From contig CAYOPI010000075.1 of assembly GCA_964405825.1 (NCBI GenBank), positions 1 to 15,197 of the forward strand: DNA of 15,197 nucleotides, given 5' to 3'. How positions within the stretch are numbered: position 1 is the first letter of the stretch; the number at the start of each line of letters is the position of its first letter. The stretch is from JBHJGM01 sp964405825 (lineage in GTDB: Bacteria > Verrucomicrobiota > Verrucomicrobiia > Opitutales > JBHJGM01). Of this stretch, positions 6,785 to 14,252 are shown piece by piece. Below the pieces are notes generated by a model that was not told the DNA's origin, did not search any database, and was given only the letters and a program-made list of their open reading frames with translations. The position numbers and the translations under genes are program-made.

Positions 6785-7804
6785 ATGTTTTCGAACGCCC
6801 TCGGCTTTCTTTCCAACGATATCGGTATCGACCTGGGCACGGCCAACTCGCTGGTGTACGTCCGCGACAAGGGCATTGTGTTGCGCGAGCCCAGCGTGGT
6901 GGCCGTCTACAACAACACCAAGCGGGTGAAGGCGGTCGGGGCCGAGGCCAAGCGGATGCTCGGGCGCACGCCGGGCAACATCACCGCACTGCGCCCGATG
7001 AAAGACGGCGTGATTGCCGATTTTGACATCACCGAGGCGATGATCCGGCACTTCATCCAGAAGGTGGGTCACAACACCAAGCTGGTGCCGCCGCGGGTGG
7101 TGGTGGCGGTGCCCTCGGGCATCACCGAGGTCGAACGCCGCGCGGTGAAAGACTCGGCCATGCGGGCGGGGGCGCGCTACGTTCTGACCCTGGAGGAGCC
7201 GATGGCCGCAGCCATTGGCGTGGGGCTTCCGATTGAAGAGCCGGCGGCCAACATGATTGTCGACATCGGCGGGGGCACCACCGAGGTGGCCATCATCTCG
7301 CTGGCCGGCGTGGTCTTTACCCGCTCCATCCGCGTGGGCGGTGACGAGATGGACAACTCCATCTCCAACTACATGAAACGCGCCTACAACCTGATGGTGG
7401 GCGAGCGCACGGCCGAGGAGATCAAGGTCCGCATCGGCTCGGCCTTCCCGCTGGAGGAGGAACTCTCCATGGAGGTGAAAGGGCGCGACTCGGTGGCCGG
7501 ACTGCCCAAGACCCTGCAGATCACCTCCCAGGAAATCCGCGAGGCGCTCTCGGACACCTTCAACTCGATCATCGAGGTGGTGCGCTCGGCGTTGGAACGC
7601 TGCCCGCCGGAGCTGTCGGCCGACCTGGTCGACCGGGGTATCGTGCTGGCTGGCGGCGGCTCGCTGGTGCGCAGCCTGGACCGGCTGATCAGCGAGGCCA
7701 CCGGGCTGCCCGTGATCATCGCCGAGGACCCGCTCAGCGCGGTGGCCAACGGCACGGGCATGATTCTGCAGGACCTCGACCGCTGGCTGCGCGAATCGGC
7801 CTGA
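6785..7804 (+). CDS. mreB: Rod-shape-determining protein MreB
   Basis: The 339-residue bacterial actin forms membrane-bound filaments that guide side-wall peptidoglycan synthesis. Phosphate-1 motif DIGIDLGTANSLVYV lies at residues 12-26, phosphate-2 DIGGGTTE at 160-167, and adenosine motif AGGGSLV at 289-295. The N-terminal MFSNALGFL is short and amphipathic, the usual membrane anchor of MreB in diderm bacteria. Length and conservation are typical throughout. No in-frame start upstream is better than the ATG at 6785. It is the first gene of a tight plus-strand cluster; mreC begins four bases after its stop. The 264-bp region before it is shared with the divergent TonB receptor gene. Confidence 0.97.
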   Translation: MFSNALGFLSNDIGIDLGTANSLVYVRDKGIVLREPSVVAVYNNTKRVKAVGAEAKRMLGRTPGNITALRPMKDGVIADFDITEAMIRHFIQKVGHNTKLVPPRVVVAVPSGITEVERRAVKDSAMRAGARYVLTLEEPMAAAIGVGLPIEEPAANMIVDIGGGTTEVAIISLAGVVFTRSIRVGGDEMDNSISNYMKRAYNLMVGERTAEEIKVRIGSAFPLEEELSMEVKGRDSVAGLPKTLQITSQEIREALSDTFNSIIEVVRSALERCPPELSADLVDRGIVLAGGGSLVRSLDRLISEATGLPVIIAEDPLSAVANGTGMILQDLDRWLRESA

Positions 7805-7808
7805 CGCC

Positions 7809-8666
7809 GTGCCCCGTCTGCGACGCGAACAGCTCCTGCCGCTGGCCTGGCTGGCCTTTTTTCTGGTCGGCTGGCTGGTTGTGCCACCGGTCTTCAAGCG
7901 GCTCTTCGAGTCGACCCTGTACGAGTTCCAGGCTCCCTCGCTGGCGGCGGCCTCGCAGCTCAACGACCTGCAGGCCTACTGGAGTCTGCGCACCGAGAGC
8001 CGCGACGAGCTGCTGGAAACGGTGCGGGACCTCTCCCAGATCAACCGCGCCTTCGCCTTTCGCATGTCCGAAAACCAGAGCCTGCGCGCGCAGCTGGAGC
8101 GGCTGGAAGAGGCTCTGGATTTGCCCGAGGAACCCGGCTATCGCTATGAACTCGCCCGGGTGGCCCGGCGCGACATCGACGCCTGGTGGCAGGGACTTGT
8201 TCTGCGCAAGGGCGCCAACTACCGCATTCCGGTGGGGGCGGCGGTCATCTTTGAAGGCGGCGTGGTGGGACGCGTAACGGAGGTGCGCCTGTACACCTGC
8301 GTGGTCGAGCTGGTCAGCAGCCCGACGTTTCGGATGGCCGCGAACTTTGAGGGCGACGCCCGGCCTGTCACTTACAACGGAGGAACGCAGACGCCCCTGG
8401 GCGCGCCGGTCGGGCAAGTCAGCGATGTGCCACCGGACATTGAGCCCAGCGCCGAGGAGCCGTTGCTGCTGTTGTCGTCGAGTCTGGGCGGGGTCTTTCC
8501 GCAGGGGCTGCCGATCGGCACCGTCGAGACGCTGGAGATCGGCGCCAACGGGCTGTTCCAGCGCGGACCGGTGCAATTGAGCGACGAGCTGCGCAGTCTG
8601 CGCGAGGTGGCGATTCTGTTGCCCGAAGCCAGTGACGAACCCGAGGAGGCGCTGCCGATTCCATGA
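7809..8666 (+). CDS. mreC: Rod-shape-determining protein MreC
   Basis: The 285-residue bitopic inner-membrane protein has a short basic cytoplasmic start, one membrane helix (about residues 9-29, LLPLAWLAFFLVGWLVVP) and a helical stretch with coiled-coil character (about 50-100). The periplasmic beta-barrel domain carries the family pattern DAWWQGLVLRKGANYRIPVGAAVI then GGVVGRV. MreC links MreB and MreD to PBP2 and activates wall synthesis. The start is GTG, 4 nt after mreB, with no clear Shine-Dalgarno, so translational coupling is likely. The last 15 residues are acidic and Pro-rich. Its stop overlaps the mreD start in ATGA. Confidence 0.92.
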   Translation: MPRLRREQLLPLAWLAFFLVGWLVVPPVFKRLFESTLYEFQAPSLAAASQLNDLQAYWSLRTESRDELLETVRDLSQINRAFAFRMSENQSLRAQLERLEEALDLPEEPGYRYELARVARRDIDAWWQGLVLRKGANYRIPVGAAVIFEGGVVGRVTEVRLYTCVVELVSSPTFRMAANFEGDARPVTYNGGTQTPLGAPVGQVSDVPPDIEPSAEEPLLLLSSSLGGVFPQGLPIGTVETLEIGANGLFQRGPVQLSDELRSLREVAILLPEASDEPEEALPIP

Positions 8667-9259
8667 ACTTCGCGCTGCGCATCGCGGTGGTTCTGCTCCT
8701 GGCCAACCCGCTGATGATCTTCTTTGGCGGGCTGCTCGGGCACTGGTTTGCGCCGCTGGGCCTGGCCCCGTACCTGGGCGGGCTGACGCTGGTCTACGCC
8801 TCGATGCATCTGCCCCTGGGGGCGGCGATGGCGGTGGCCGCCTTGACGGGGCTGGCCTGGGATGCGACCCACCTGCAGCCGTTTGGTCTGAGTTACGTGG
8901 TCTTCGTCGTGGTGATCTGCCTGACCGCGCTTCTCGGTCGTCGCGTGCGACCGGAAGCCCCGCTGCACGTCTGGATTCTGGCGCTGCTGCAGAATGCCTT
9001 CGCCTTTCTGGCCACGGCCCTGGCGATGACGCGCCTGGATGGTTCGCTGGGCGGGGGTGCGTACTGGCTGGGGGCGGTGGCCAACCTGTTGCTCTCGACC
9101 GTGTTGGTGGCGGGGCTGGCCCTGTGGTTTGTGGCCCTTCAGCGGGCATTGATCTCGTTCATCCCCAAGCCCGGCGGCCTCGGCCGGGAGACCTCGATGG
9201 AGGACGCGCTGACCCGTTCGGAACGCCGCCCCACCCCGCCGGCCGGCAGCTCCGACTGA
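8663..9259 (+). CDS. mreD: Rod-shape-determining protein MreD
   Basis: The 198-residue polytopic inner-membrane protein has about five or six hydrophobic helices. The first lies at residues 5-24; a later LALLQNAFAFLATALAM and the final NLLLSTVLVAGLALWFVALQ are also clear. MreD is poorly conserved, and the call rests on hydropathy, size and position between mreC and mrdA. The GLAWDATHLQPFGLSYVVFVVV stretch is the characteristic MreD loop and helix. The cytoplasmic C-terminal tail (about residues 170-198) is polar and Pro-rich. The ATG overlaps the mreC TGA. Confidence 0.88.
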   Translation: MNFALRIAVVLLLANPLMIFFGGLLGHWFAPLGLAPYLGGLTLVYASMHLPLGAAMAVAALTGLAWDATHLQPFGLSYVVFVVVICLTALLGRRVRPEAPLHVWILALLQNAFAFLATALAMTRLDGSLGGGAYWLGAVANLLLSTVLVAGLALWFVALQRALISFIPKPGGLGRETSMEDALTRSERRPTPPAGSSD

Positions 9260-9301
9260 ACGTTTTGACCCCGGCCCTGTCTGTGACTTCGTAGAGGTAT
9301 C

Positions 9302-11275
9302 GTGGCTCCGCTTTTTGAGAAGACCATCCGGCTGAACCTGCGCCTGACCCTGCTGGCGGGCGTCTGCGCGGTTCTGTGCGCCACGCTGGTGGGCGGGCTG
9401 GCCTACCGGCAGCTGGTTCTGGCCGACGAGTACTGGGAACGCGGCGAGCGCCAGAGCCTGCGCGAGATTCTGCGCCCGGGACCACGAGGGGATATTCTCG
9501 ACCGCCACGGCGAAGCGCTGGTGCTCAACCGCGCGCGTTTCTCGGCGGTCATCTACCTGGACTCGACCCTGCGGCAGCGTTCGCGCATCGGCGAGGAGAT
9601 GTACGCGGCGTACCTGGCGAAGGTGCGCGAGGTGCGCCGGGCGATCGAGGAACTGCCGGCCTCGGAGCGTCCCAAAGTCGATACGCGCAAGCTGCGCTGG
9701 GAGGCCCGCGTCGATGTGCTCCAGCGTTACCTCGACCAGGTCAACGCGATCACCGGGCGCGAGGAACGCGTCGACCCGAAGGCGGTGCGGCGGCACTTTC
9801 AGCAGGAGCTGATCCTGCCGTTCAAGCTGATGGAGGACCTCAACGAGGCCGAGTTTGCACGGCTCACCCAGCAGCTGCCCACCGACAGCCCGGTGCAGAT
9901 TTTCTCGGACACCGCGCGTTATTACCCGCATGGTTCGCTGGCGGCGCACACACTGGGCTACGTGGTTTCAAGCATCGACCTGCCCGAGGACGGCCTGCCG
10001 GCGCTCCCGGTGGAGCTGCGCACCTTCAAGCTCGAGGGCAAAGTCGGCAAGACCGGTCTGGAACTGGCCTACGACGCGCGCCTGCAGGGCCAAAGCGGTC
10101 GGCAGGTCTGGCGGGTCGACCCGGTCGGCTATCCCTACGAATGCATCGAGGAGCAACTGCCAGTTCCGGGGCAGACCCTGCGCACGAGCCTCGACATCAA
10201 CCTCCAGCGCATCGCCGAAAAAGGCCTGGGGGACAAGAAAGGGGCGGTGGTTGCGATCGAGGTGGAAACCGGCGAGGTGCTCGTGCTCGTGAGCAAGCCG
10301 GACTACGACCTCAACGACATGACGCCCTTCATCAGCCGGACGACCTGGAACGACATCCTTGAGCGCGGCGCGGCCTTGAACCGGGCCACCCGCGGGCTCT
10401 ATCCGCCCGGCTCCACCTTCAAGATCATCACGGCGGCGGCGGCCCTGGAGAACGAGGTCATCCAGCCCGATGAGATCCTGTACTGCGGAGGCGTTTACCG
10501 CGTGGGCAACCGCGACTTTCCCGAGCACAGCGGGCGGCGGGCCTTTGGCCAGGTGGACGTGCGACGGGCCCTGCAGGTCTCCAGCAACGTTTTCTTCTAT
10601 CAGATCGGGCTGAGCCTGGGAGCCCAACGGCTGGCCGACCTGGGTCGGGCCTTTGGCCTGCACGAGCCCACCGGGATCGACCTGCCCTTTGAGGAGAAAC
10701 GCGGCATCGTACCGGGACCGGACTGGAAGCGCGCCCTGCCGGAGAAGGATCCGCGCAAAGGCCCCTGGGTCGGCGGGGACACCGCCAACATGTCCATCGG
10801 GCAAGGCTTTCTGCTGACCACGCCGCTGCGCATGGGCTGCTTTGCCGCCTCGCTGGCCCGGCGCGAAATGCGCACCTTCCCCACCCTCGTGCACGACCCC
10901 GAAGGCAACCGCGAACGCCAGCGCGCAAGCGCCCAGCCACTGCCGCTCTCGGACGAGAACTTTCAGGCGATTGTCGAGGGAATGGAGATGGCCGTCAGCG
11001 ACGGCACGGCGCGCTTTGCCCAGGTGCCCGGTGTGCGCGTTGCGGGCAAGACCGGCACCGCCCAGGTCACCCTCGAAGGCCAGAAGACGACCATCGCGTG
11101 GTTCCTGGGTTTTGCCCCGGTGGACAATCCGCAGATTGCCGTGGTGGTGACGGCCGAGGGCGCCAACCCCAACGACGGTTACGCCGGCGGACGCACCGCC
11201 GCCCCGATTGCAGGCGCCATCTTCGACCAGTACTTCAACGCGGCGGTCGAGCGCGTGGCCGCGGCTGAGGAGTGA
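9302..11275 (+). CDS. mrdA: Penicillin-binding protein 2, peptidoglycan D,D-transpeptidase
   Basis: The 657-residue class B PBP crosslinks peptidoglycan during side-wall elongation. One membrane anchor lies at about residues 13-33, then the pedestal start RGDILDR (from residue 62). The transpeptidase domain has all three active-site motifs: S371-x-x-K374 (in PPGSTFK), S427-S-N429 and K583-T-G585. The PWVGGDTANMSIGQG stretch is typical of PBP2. Between the pedestal start and the YYPHGSLAAHTLGYV segment is a long charged helical stretch (about residues 101-170) rich in Arg and Glu, longer than in E. coli PBP2. The start is GTG with AGAGG four bases upstream, 42 bp after mreD. It is last in the cluster; rodA, often its neighbour, does not follow. 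Confidence 0.95.
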   Translation: MAPLFEKTIRLNLRLTLLAGVCAVLCATLVGGLAYRQLVLADEYWERGERQSLREILRPGPRGDILDRHGEALVLNRARFSAVIYLDSTLRQRSRIGEEMYAAYLAKVREVRRAIEELPASERPKVDTRKLRWEARVDVLQRYLDQVNAITGREERVDPKAVRRHFQQELILPFKLMEDLNEAEFARLTQQLPTDSPVQIFSDTARYYPHGSLAAHTLGYVVSSIDLPEDGLPALPVELRTFKLEGKVGKTGLELAYDARLQGQSGRQVWRVDPVGYPYECIEEQLPVPGQTLRTSLDINLQRIAEKGLGDKKGAVVAIEVETGEVLVLVSKPDYDLNDMTPFISRTTWNDILERGAALNRATRGLYPPGSTFKIITAAAALENEVIQPDEILYCGGVYRVGNRDFPEHSGRRAFGQVDVRRALQVSSNVFFYQIGLSLGAQRLADLGRAFGLHEPTGIDLPFEEKRGIVPGPDWKRALPEKDPRKGPWVGGDTANMSIGQGFLLTTPLRMGCFAASLARREMRTFPTLVHDPEGNRERQRASAQPLPLSDENFQAIVEGMEMAVSDGTARFAQVPGVRVAGKTGTAQVTLEGQKTTIAWFLGFAPVDNPQIAVVVTAEGANPNDGYAGGRTAAPIAGAIFDQYFNAAVERVAAAEE

Positions 11276-11377
11276 GGAAAACAAAAGTCCGCAAGCGGTC
11301 GACTGGCTGGTTGAGGCTCTCGCCAGGGGTCAGGCTCGCCACAGCTCTGGCACCCATGATTCAGTGTCACTGCTCAC

Positions 11378-11422
11378 CTTGAGGCTTCATTCTTCAAGCT
11401 TCTGTCTTCTAGACTCTTCCTC
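11378..11422. repeat. Heptanucleotide tandem repeat (CTTCnnn)
   Basis: Five 7-nt units run without a break from 11378 to 11412: CTTGAGG, CTTCATT, CTTCAAG, CTTCTGT, CTTCTAG. After a 3-nt shift a sixth follows, CTTCCTC (11416-11422). The tract is almost all pyrimidine on the plus strand and ends six bases before the thioredoxin-family start. It resembles the short tandemly repeated sequences found between genes in several bacterial groups. The same gap also holds an 11-nt palindrome, CAGTGTCACTG (11362-11372), and two copies of TTGAGGCT (11311-11318, 11379-11386). Confidence 0.6.
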
Positions 11423-11428
11423 AAATCC

Positions 11429-12016
11429 ATGTGCAAGACCGAGTCCACCATGCTGCCGCTGGGTACGCGCGCGCCCAGTTTTCATCTGGTCAACATCGAC
11501 GAGAAGCGTGTGCGCCTGGAAGACCACCGCGGTCACAGCGCGTACTGTGTGATGTTTCTGTGCAACCACTGCCCGTTCGTCATTCACCTGCGGAAGGCGA
11601 TTGCCGAGCTGGCGCGGGAGTACCGGGAAAAGGCGGTGGCGTTCTTTGCCATCAGCAGCAACGACGTGGAAGCCTATCCGCAGGACAGCCCGTCGCGGAT
11701 GGCGGCGGTCGCGCGTGAGGAAGGTTTCATTTTTCCGTACCTGTACGACTCCAGCCAGGCGATCGCGATTGCGTATCAGGCGGCCTGCACGCCGGACTTC
11801 TACGTTTTCGACAAGGACATGCTGCTGGTCTACCGGGGCCAGTTCGACGACAGCCGCCCCGGCAACGGCAAACCCGTAACCGGTGCCGACCTGCGCCTGG
11901 CCCTGGACCTGGCGATCGAAGGGCAGCGCATCCCCGACCGCAAACAACGCCCATCGCTTGGCTGCAACATCAAGTGGAAGCCCGGCAACGCGCCGGCCTA
12001 CTTTGCAGGGGCCTGA
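11429..12016 (+). CDS. Thioredoxin-fold, peroxiredoxin-like protein
   Basis: The 195-residue protein belongs to the AhpC/TSA-redoxin clan, the PRX-like group with a CxxC. The sequence runs LPLGTRAPSFHL (start of the fold), then MFLCNHCPFV with C45-N-H-C48, then CTPDFYVFDKD and the conserved closing motif GCNIKWKPGNAP (C179). It is probably a cytoplasmic thiol-disulfide oxidoreductase or thiol peroxidase, since no signal peptide is present. ATG at 11429 is the first in frame; a second at 11450 is possible, and neither has a Shine-Dalgarno because the leader is pyrimidine-rich. It lies 153 bp after mrdA, so it likely has its own promoter. It converges with the ligase-like gene, with only six bases between stops. 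Confidence 0.85.
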   Translation: MCKTESTMLPLGTRAPSFHLVNIDEKRVRLEDHRGHSAYCVMFLCNHCPFVIHLRKAIAELAREYREKAVAFFAISSNDVEAYPQDSPSRMAAVAREEGFIFPYLYDSSQAIAIAYQAACTPDFYVFDKDMLLVYRGQFDDSRPGNGKPVTGADLRLALDLAIEGQRIPDRKQRPSLGCNIKWKPGNAPAYFAGA

Positions 12017-12025
12017 ACCGGTTCA
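12014..12025. other. 12-bp palindrome spanning two convergent stop codons
   Basis: TGAACCGGTTCA is a perfect palindrome. Its left TGA is the stop of the thioredoxin-family gene and its right TCA is the stop (TGA) of the minus-strand ligase-like gene. With no loop it cannot act as an RNA hairpin terminator, so no terminator separates these convergent genes. Confidence 0.6.
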
Positions 12026-14140
12026 CTCCGCGGTCTCGTTGTCGTCTTCGCGGAAGTCCGGGGGCGGGACGAAGCGGCGGGTGTGGCCGAAGACGCCGCG
12101 CTCGGGCAGGGGCAGGAAGACCAGCGGCGGAAGCTGGCGGGCGGTGGTCTGACGCAGGGTGTCGCCGATGTCGCCGCCCTCCATGCCACGGCTGAGGCTG
12201 AGCAGCGACCGCCTGTCTGCGATGGCGGGAAATTCGGGGTCAAGCTGCTCGACCCGCGCGAGCAAGACCTGGGCCTCCTCGATGCGCTCGGGCGAGAGCT
12301 TGAGGAGTTCGCCGAGGTAGTATGGCGGCAGCGGGCTCAGGGGCATCGCCTCCATGCCGGCGCGGAAACTTGTCTCGGCCCCGGCGGCATCGTCGCTGAG
12401 CCACTGACCCAGCCCCAGCATGACCTGATAGGGTGCGCTCTCGCCGTACGCATCCACGGGGACGACCGCCAGTTCGGACACCTCCTGGCCCAGCGTGCTG
12501 AGGTCGGTCGAGCCTTCGAAGTAGCCCAGGACCAGCGCGTAGGCCAGCCAGGCGCGCGCGTCGAGGTTGTCGGGGTCGGTTTCGAGGGAGTCCTTGAGCA
12601 TGCGCACGGCACCCATTCGGTTGAAGGCGAAGCGCTCGTCTTCGGGGCGGATCTGGATCGTCTGGAGACCCTCCACCGCACGCAGGGCCCGCTCCGTCGC
12701 GCTGAGCCTGGGAAAGACCACCGCCACCAGCAGGAAAGAAGTCGCCAACGTCGGAAAGAGGGTGACCAGCCCACGGGGGAGGCGCGACGGCACGGGTACG
12801 GGACGGGTAGGCCGGGGCTTGAGGGCGATGCCCAGAAAGACCGCCGAGAGCAGCACCGTGCCGGGAACCTCCAGATGAAAAGCCACGAAGAGATGCACGC
12901 CAAAGAGGAGCAGGCTCGCCACCGCGGCGGTCTGAAAAAGGAACTCGGTCGTGGCCGGGCGCACCGGGCGCTTGCCCCGCCGAACGGGTCCATCGAGGGC
13001 CTCGCGATCGCGCCGGGGCACACGCCACCAGGTGATCGCCGCGAGTACAAGAATCCAGACCAGCGGTACCACCAGGAGCGCCAGTCCCAGCCAGCCATAC
13101 TCCACGCGGAAGGTCGTCAGGCTGCCGTAAGCGCCCAGATAACGGCCCGGGTAGCTGTCGCCCTCGCCGATGACCAGGAACTCCTCGAAACTGCCGCCAC
13201 CGTAGCCCGTCAACCCCGGGGAATCGCGGTTTTCGAGGATCGCGCCAACGTCGGAGCGCACGGCTGAGCCAACCGGGCGGGCGTCGTCGAGCCAGGCCGA
13301 CCCGGCCCATCCCAGCCCGGCGAGGGCCAGCATGCTGGCGGTGACCAGGACGCGTTTCAAGCGCCCGCGCAGGCAGATCAGTGCCAGCACGGGCATGGCG
13401 ACCGAGGCGAGGATCAGTGCAGTCGGATCGCGTGTGAGCACCAGCACGCCAAAAAACAGCAGCACGCTGAGCATGCAGATGATCCGCAGGGCCGCCAGCA
13501 GGCGGCGCATCAGCGCGGCGACCAGAATCGGCGGCAGGCAAATCAGGATCATTCCGGCGAAAATCCAGGGGTGCGGGAAGGTGCCCGTGGCGTATCCGTA
13601 GAGGTGTGGCGAGAGCCCGAAGTCCGACGGCAGCGTCGGCCCGAAGCCCAGCCAGTCCGGGCGTTCGGAGAACTGGCGCAGGCCGAAGAAGACGCTCATC
13701 CCGGCAAAGTTCATCACGATCAGAAAAAACACCCAGACCTTCTCCGGTCCGCGCAGGTTGTGCGCCGCCACCCAGGCCACAACGAACGCCTGGAAGGCCA
13801 GGAGCAGGTCCCAGCGGGCCCGCCACGGCGTGGGCGAGAGAAACCACGCGTGCGCCAGCAGGTACACCAGCAGCGGCACCAGCAGCAGCAGCGGACGATG
13901 CAGGCGCAGCGTTTCGTCGCGCCCCAGCGCCAGCCAGCATCCATGCAGGAAGATGATCCCGGCCAGCAAGACCACGCCCAGGGCCTGCGTGCCCGGACGC
14001 ACCCCGCCCAACTGCAGGATCATGTTCCCCAACAGGACGGCCAACGCAATGGTAATGAGCCAGTCCAGCAGGTTGCGCACGGTCAACTGGCCAAACCGGT
14101 TAACCTTGTAGAGGCGTTCCTTTCGGTTGCTTTTGGGCAT
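12023..14140 (-). CDS. O-antigen ligase/polymerase-like membrane protein with TPR-like tail
   Basis: The 705-residue protein has a basic cytoplasmic start (MPKSNRKERLYKVNR) and about 12-13 membrane helices up to residue 480 or so. A soluble C-terminal part follows with TPR-like helical pairs (about 505-545, KDSLETDPDNLDARAWLAYAL, and 570-640). The family pattern of Wzy_C/WaaL-type proteins is recognisable: GTFPHPWIFAG near residues 186-195, and GYGGGSFEEF (312-321) followed by FRVEYGWLGL. Such proteins join or polymerise lipid-linked glycans on the periplasmic face, or glycosylate proteins. The His usually found in the large loop before the E-x-G-xx-G segment is missing. The gene stands alone, with no glycosyltransferases nearby. 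No Shine-Dalgarno is visible, and a terminator-like hairpin lies just before the ATG. Confidence 0.75.
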   Translation of the reverse strand: MPKSNRKERLYKVNRFGQLTVRNLLDWLITIALAVLLGNMILQLGGVRPGTQALGVVLLAGIIFLHGCWLALGRDETLRLHRPLLLLVPLLVYLLAHAWFLSPTPWRARWDLLLAFQAFVVAWVAAHNLRGPEKVWVFFLIVMNFAGMSVFFGLRQFSERPDWLGFGPTLPSDFGLSPHLYGYATGTFPHPWIFAGMILICLPPILVAALMRRLLAALRIICMLSVLLFFGVLVLTRDPTALILASVAMPVLALICLRGRLKRVLVTASMLALAGLGWAGSAWLDDARPVGSAVRSDVGAILENRDSPGLTGYGGGSFEEFLVIGEGDSYPGRYLGAYGSLTTFRVEYGWLGLALLVVPLVWILVLAAITWWRVPRRDREALDGPVRRGKRPVRPATTEFLFQTAAVASLLLFGVHLFVAFHLEVPGTVLLSAVFLGIALKPRPTRPVPVPSRLPRGLVTLFPTLATSFLLVAVVFPRLSATERALRAVEGLQTIQIRPEDERFAFNRMGAVRMLKDSLETDPDNLDARAWLAYALVLGYFEGSTDLSTLGQEVSELAVVPVDAYGESAPYQVMLGLGQWLSDDAAGAETSFRAGMEAMPLSPLPPYYLGELLKLSPERIEEAQVLLARVEQLDPEFPAIADRRSLLSLSRGMEGGDIGDTLRQTTARQLPPLVFLPLPERGVFGHTRRFVPPPDFREDDNETAE

Positions 14141-14152
14141 TTATTCTGTTCG

Positions 14153-14172
14153 AAAAAGACCCGCTTCGGGTC
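14153..14172 (-). terminator. Terminator-like hairpin in the leader of the ligase-like gene
   Basis: Read on the minus strand, GACCCG and CGGGTC form a perfect 6-bp stem around GAA (14172-14158), followed at once by five T (14157-14153) and then, 12 nt later, the ATG at 14140. It has the form of a short intrinsic terminator. Placed before a gene on the same strand it could attenuate that gene or stop antisense transcription coming from glnA. On the plus strand the stem has no T-tract after it. Confidence 0.45.
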
Positions 14173-14252
14173 CTCGCTGAAAGCTTCTCCCGCGTTCGGC
14201 AGTGGCCGTAAACGAAAATCCATCGAACCCCCACAGAGGAAAGAATTCTCCC

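Noticed and set aside
6716..7963. Long minus-strand frame opposite mreB and the start of mreC
   Set aside because: The MreB reading is certain, and the antisense product is rich in His, Arg and Gln with no family pattern.
8372..11284. Two long minus-strand frames opposite mreC, mreD and mrdA
   Set aside because: All three plus-strand genes have clear family motifs. The antisense products are low-complexity, as expected from GC-rich codon bias.
12083..13940. Long frames on both strands within the ligase-like gene
   Set aside because: The frame ending at 12023 gives a coherent series of membrane helices and a TPR-like tail; the others give Arg/Pro/Ala-rich sequence without structure.
14200..14225. 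Possible sigma-54 promoter before glnA (TGGCCGTAAACG)
   Set aside because: The GC of the -12 element is absent at the required spacing, so it does not meet the sigma-54 consensus.
14179..14252. Similar GAAAG...TTCTCCC motifs at 14179-14191 and 14239-14252 before glnA
   Set aside because: They are imperfect and differ in length, and the second overlaps the Shine-Dalgarno and start region; likely chance.
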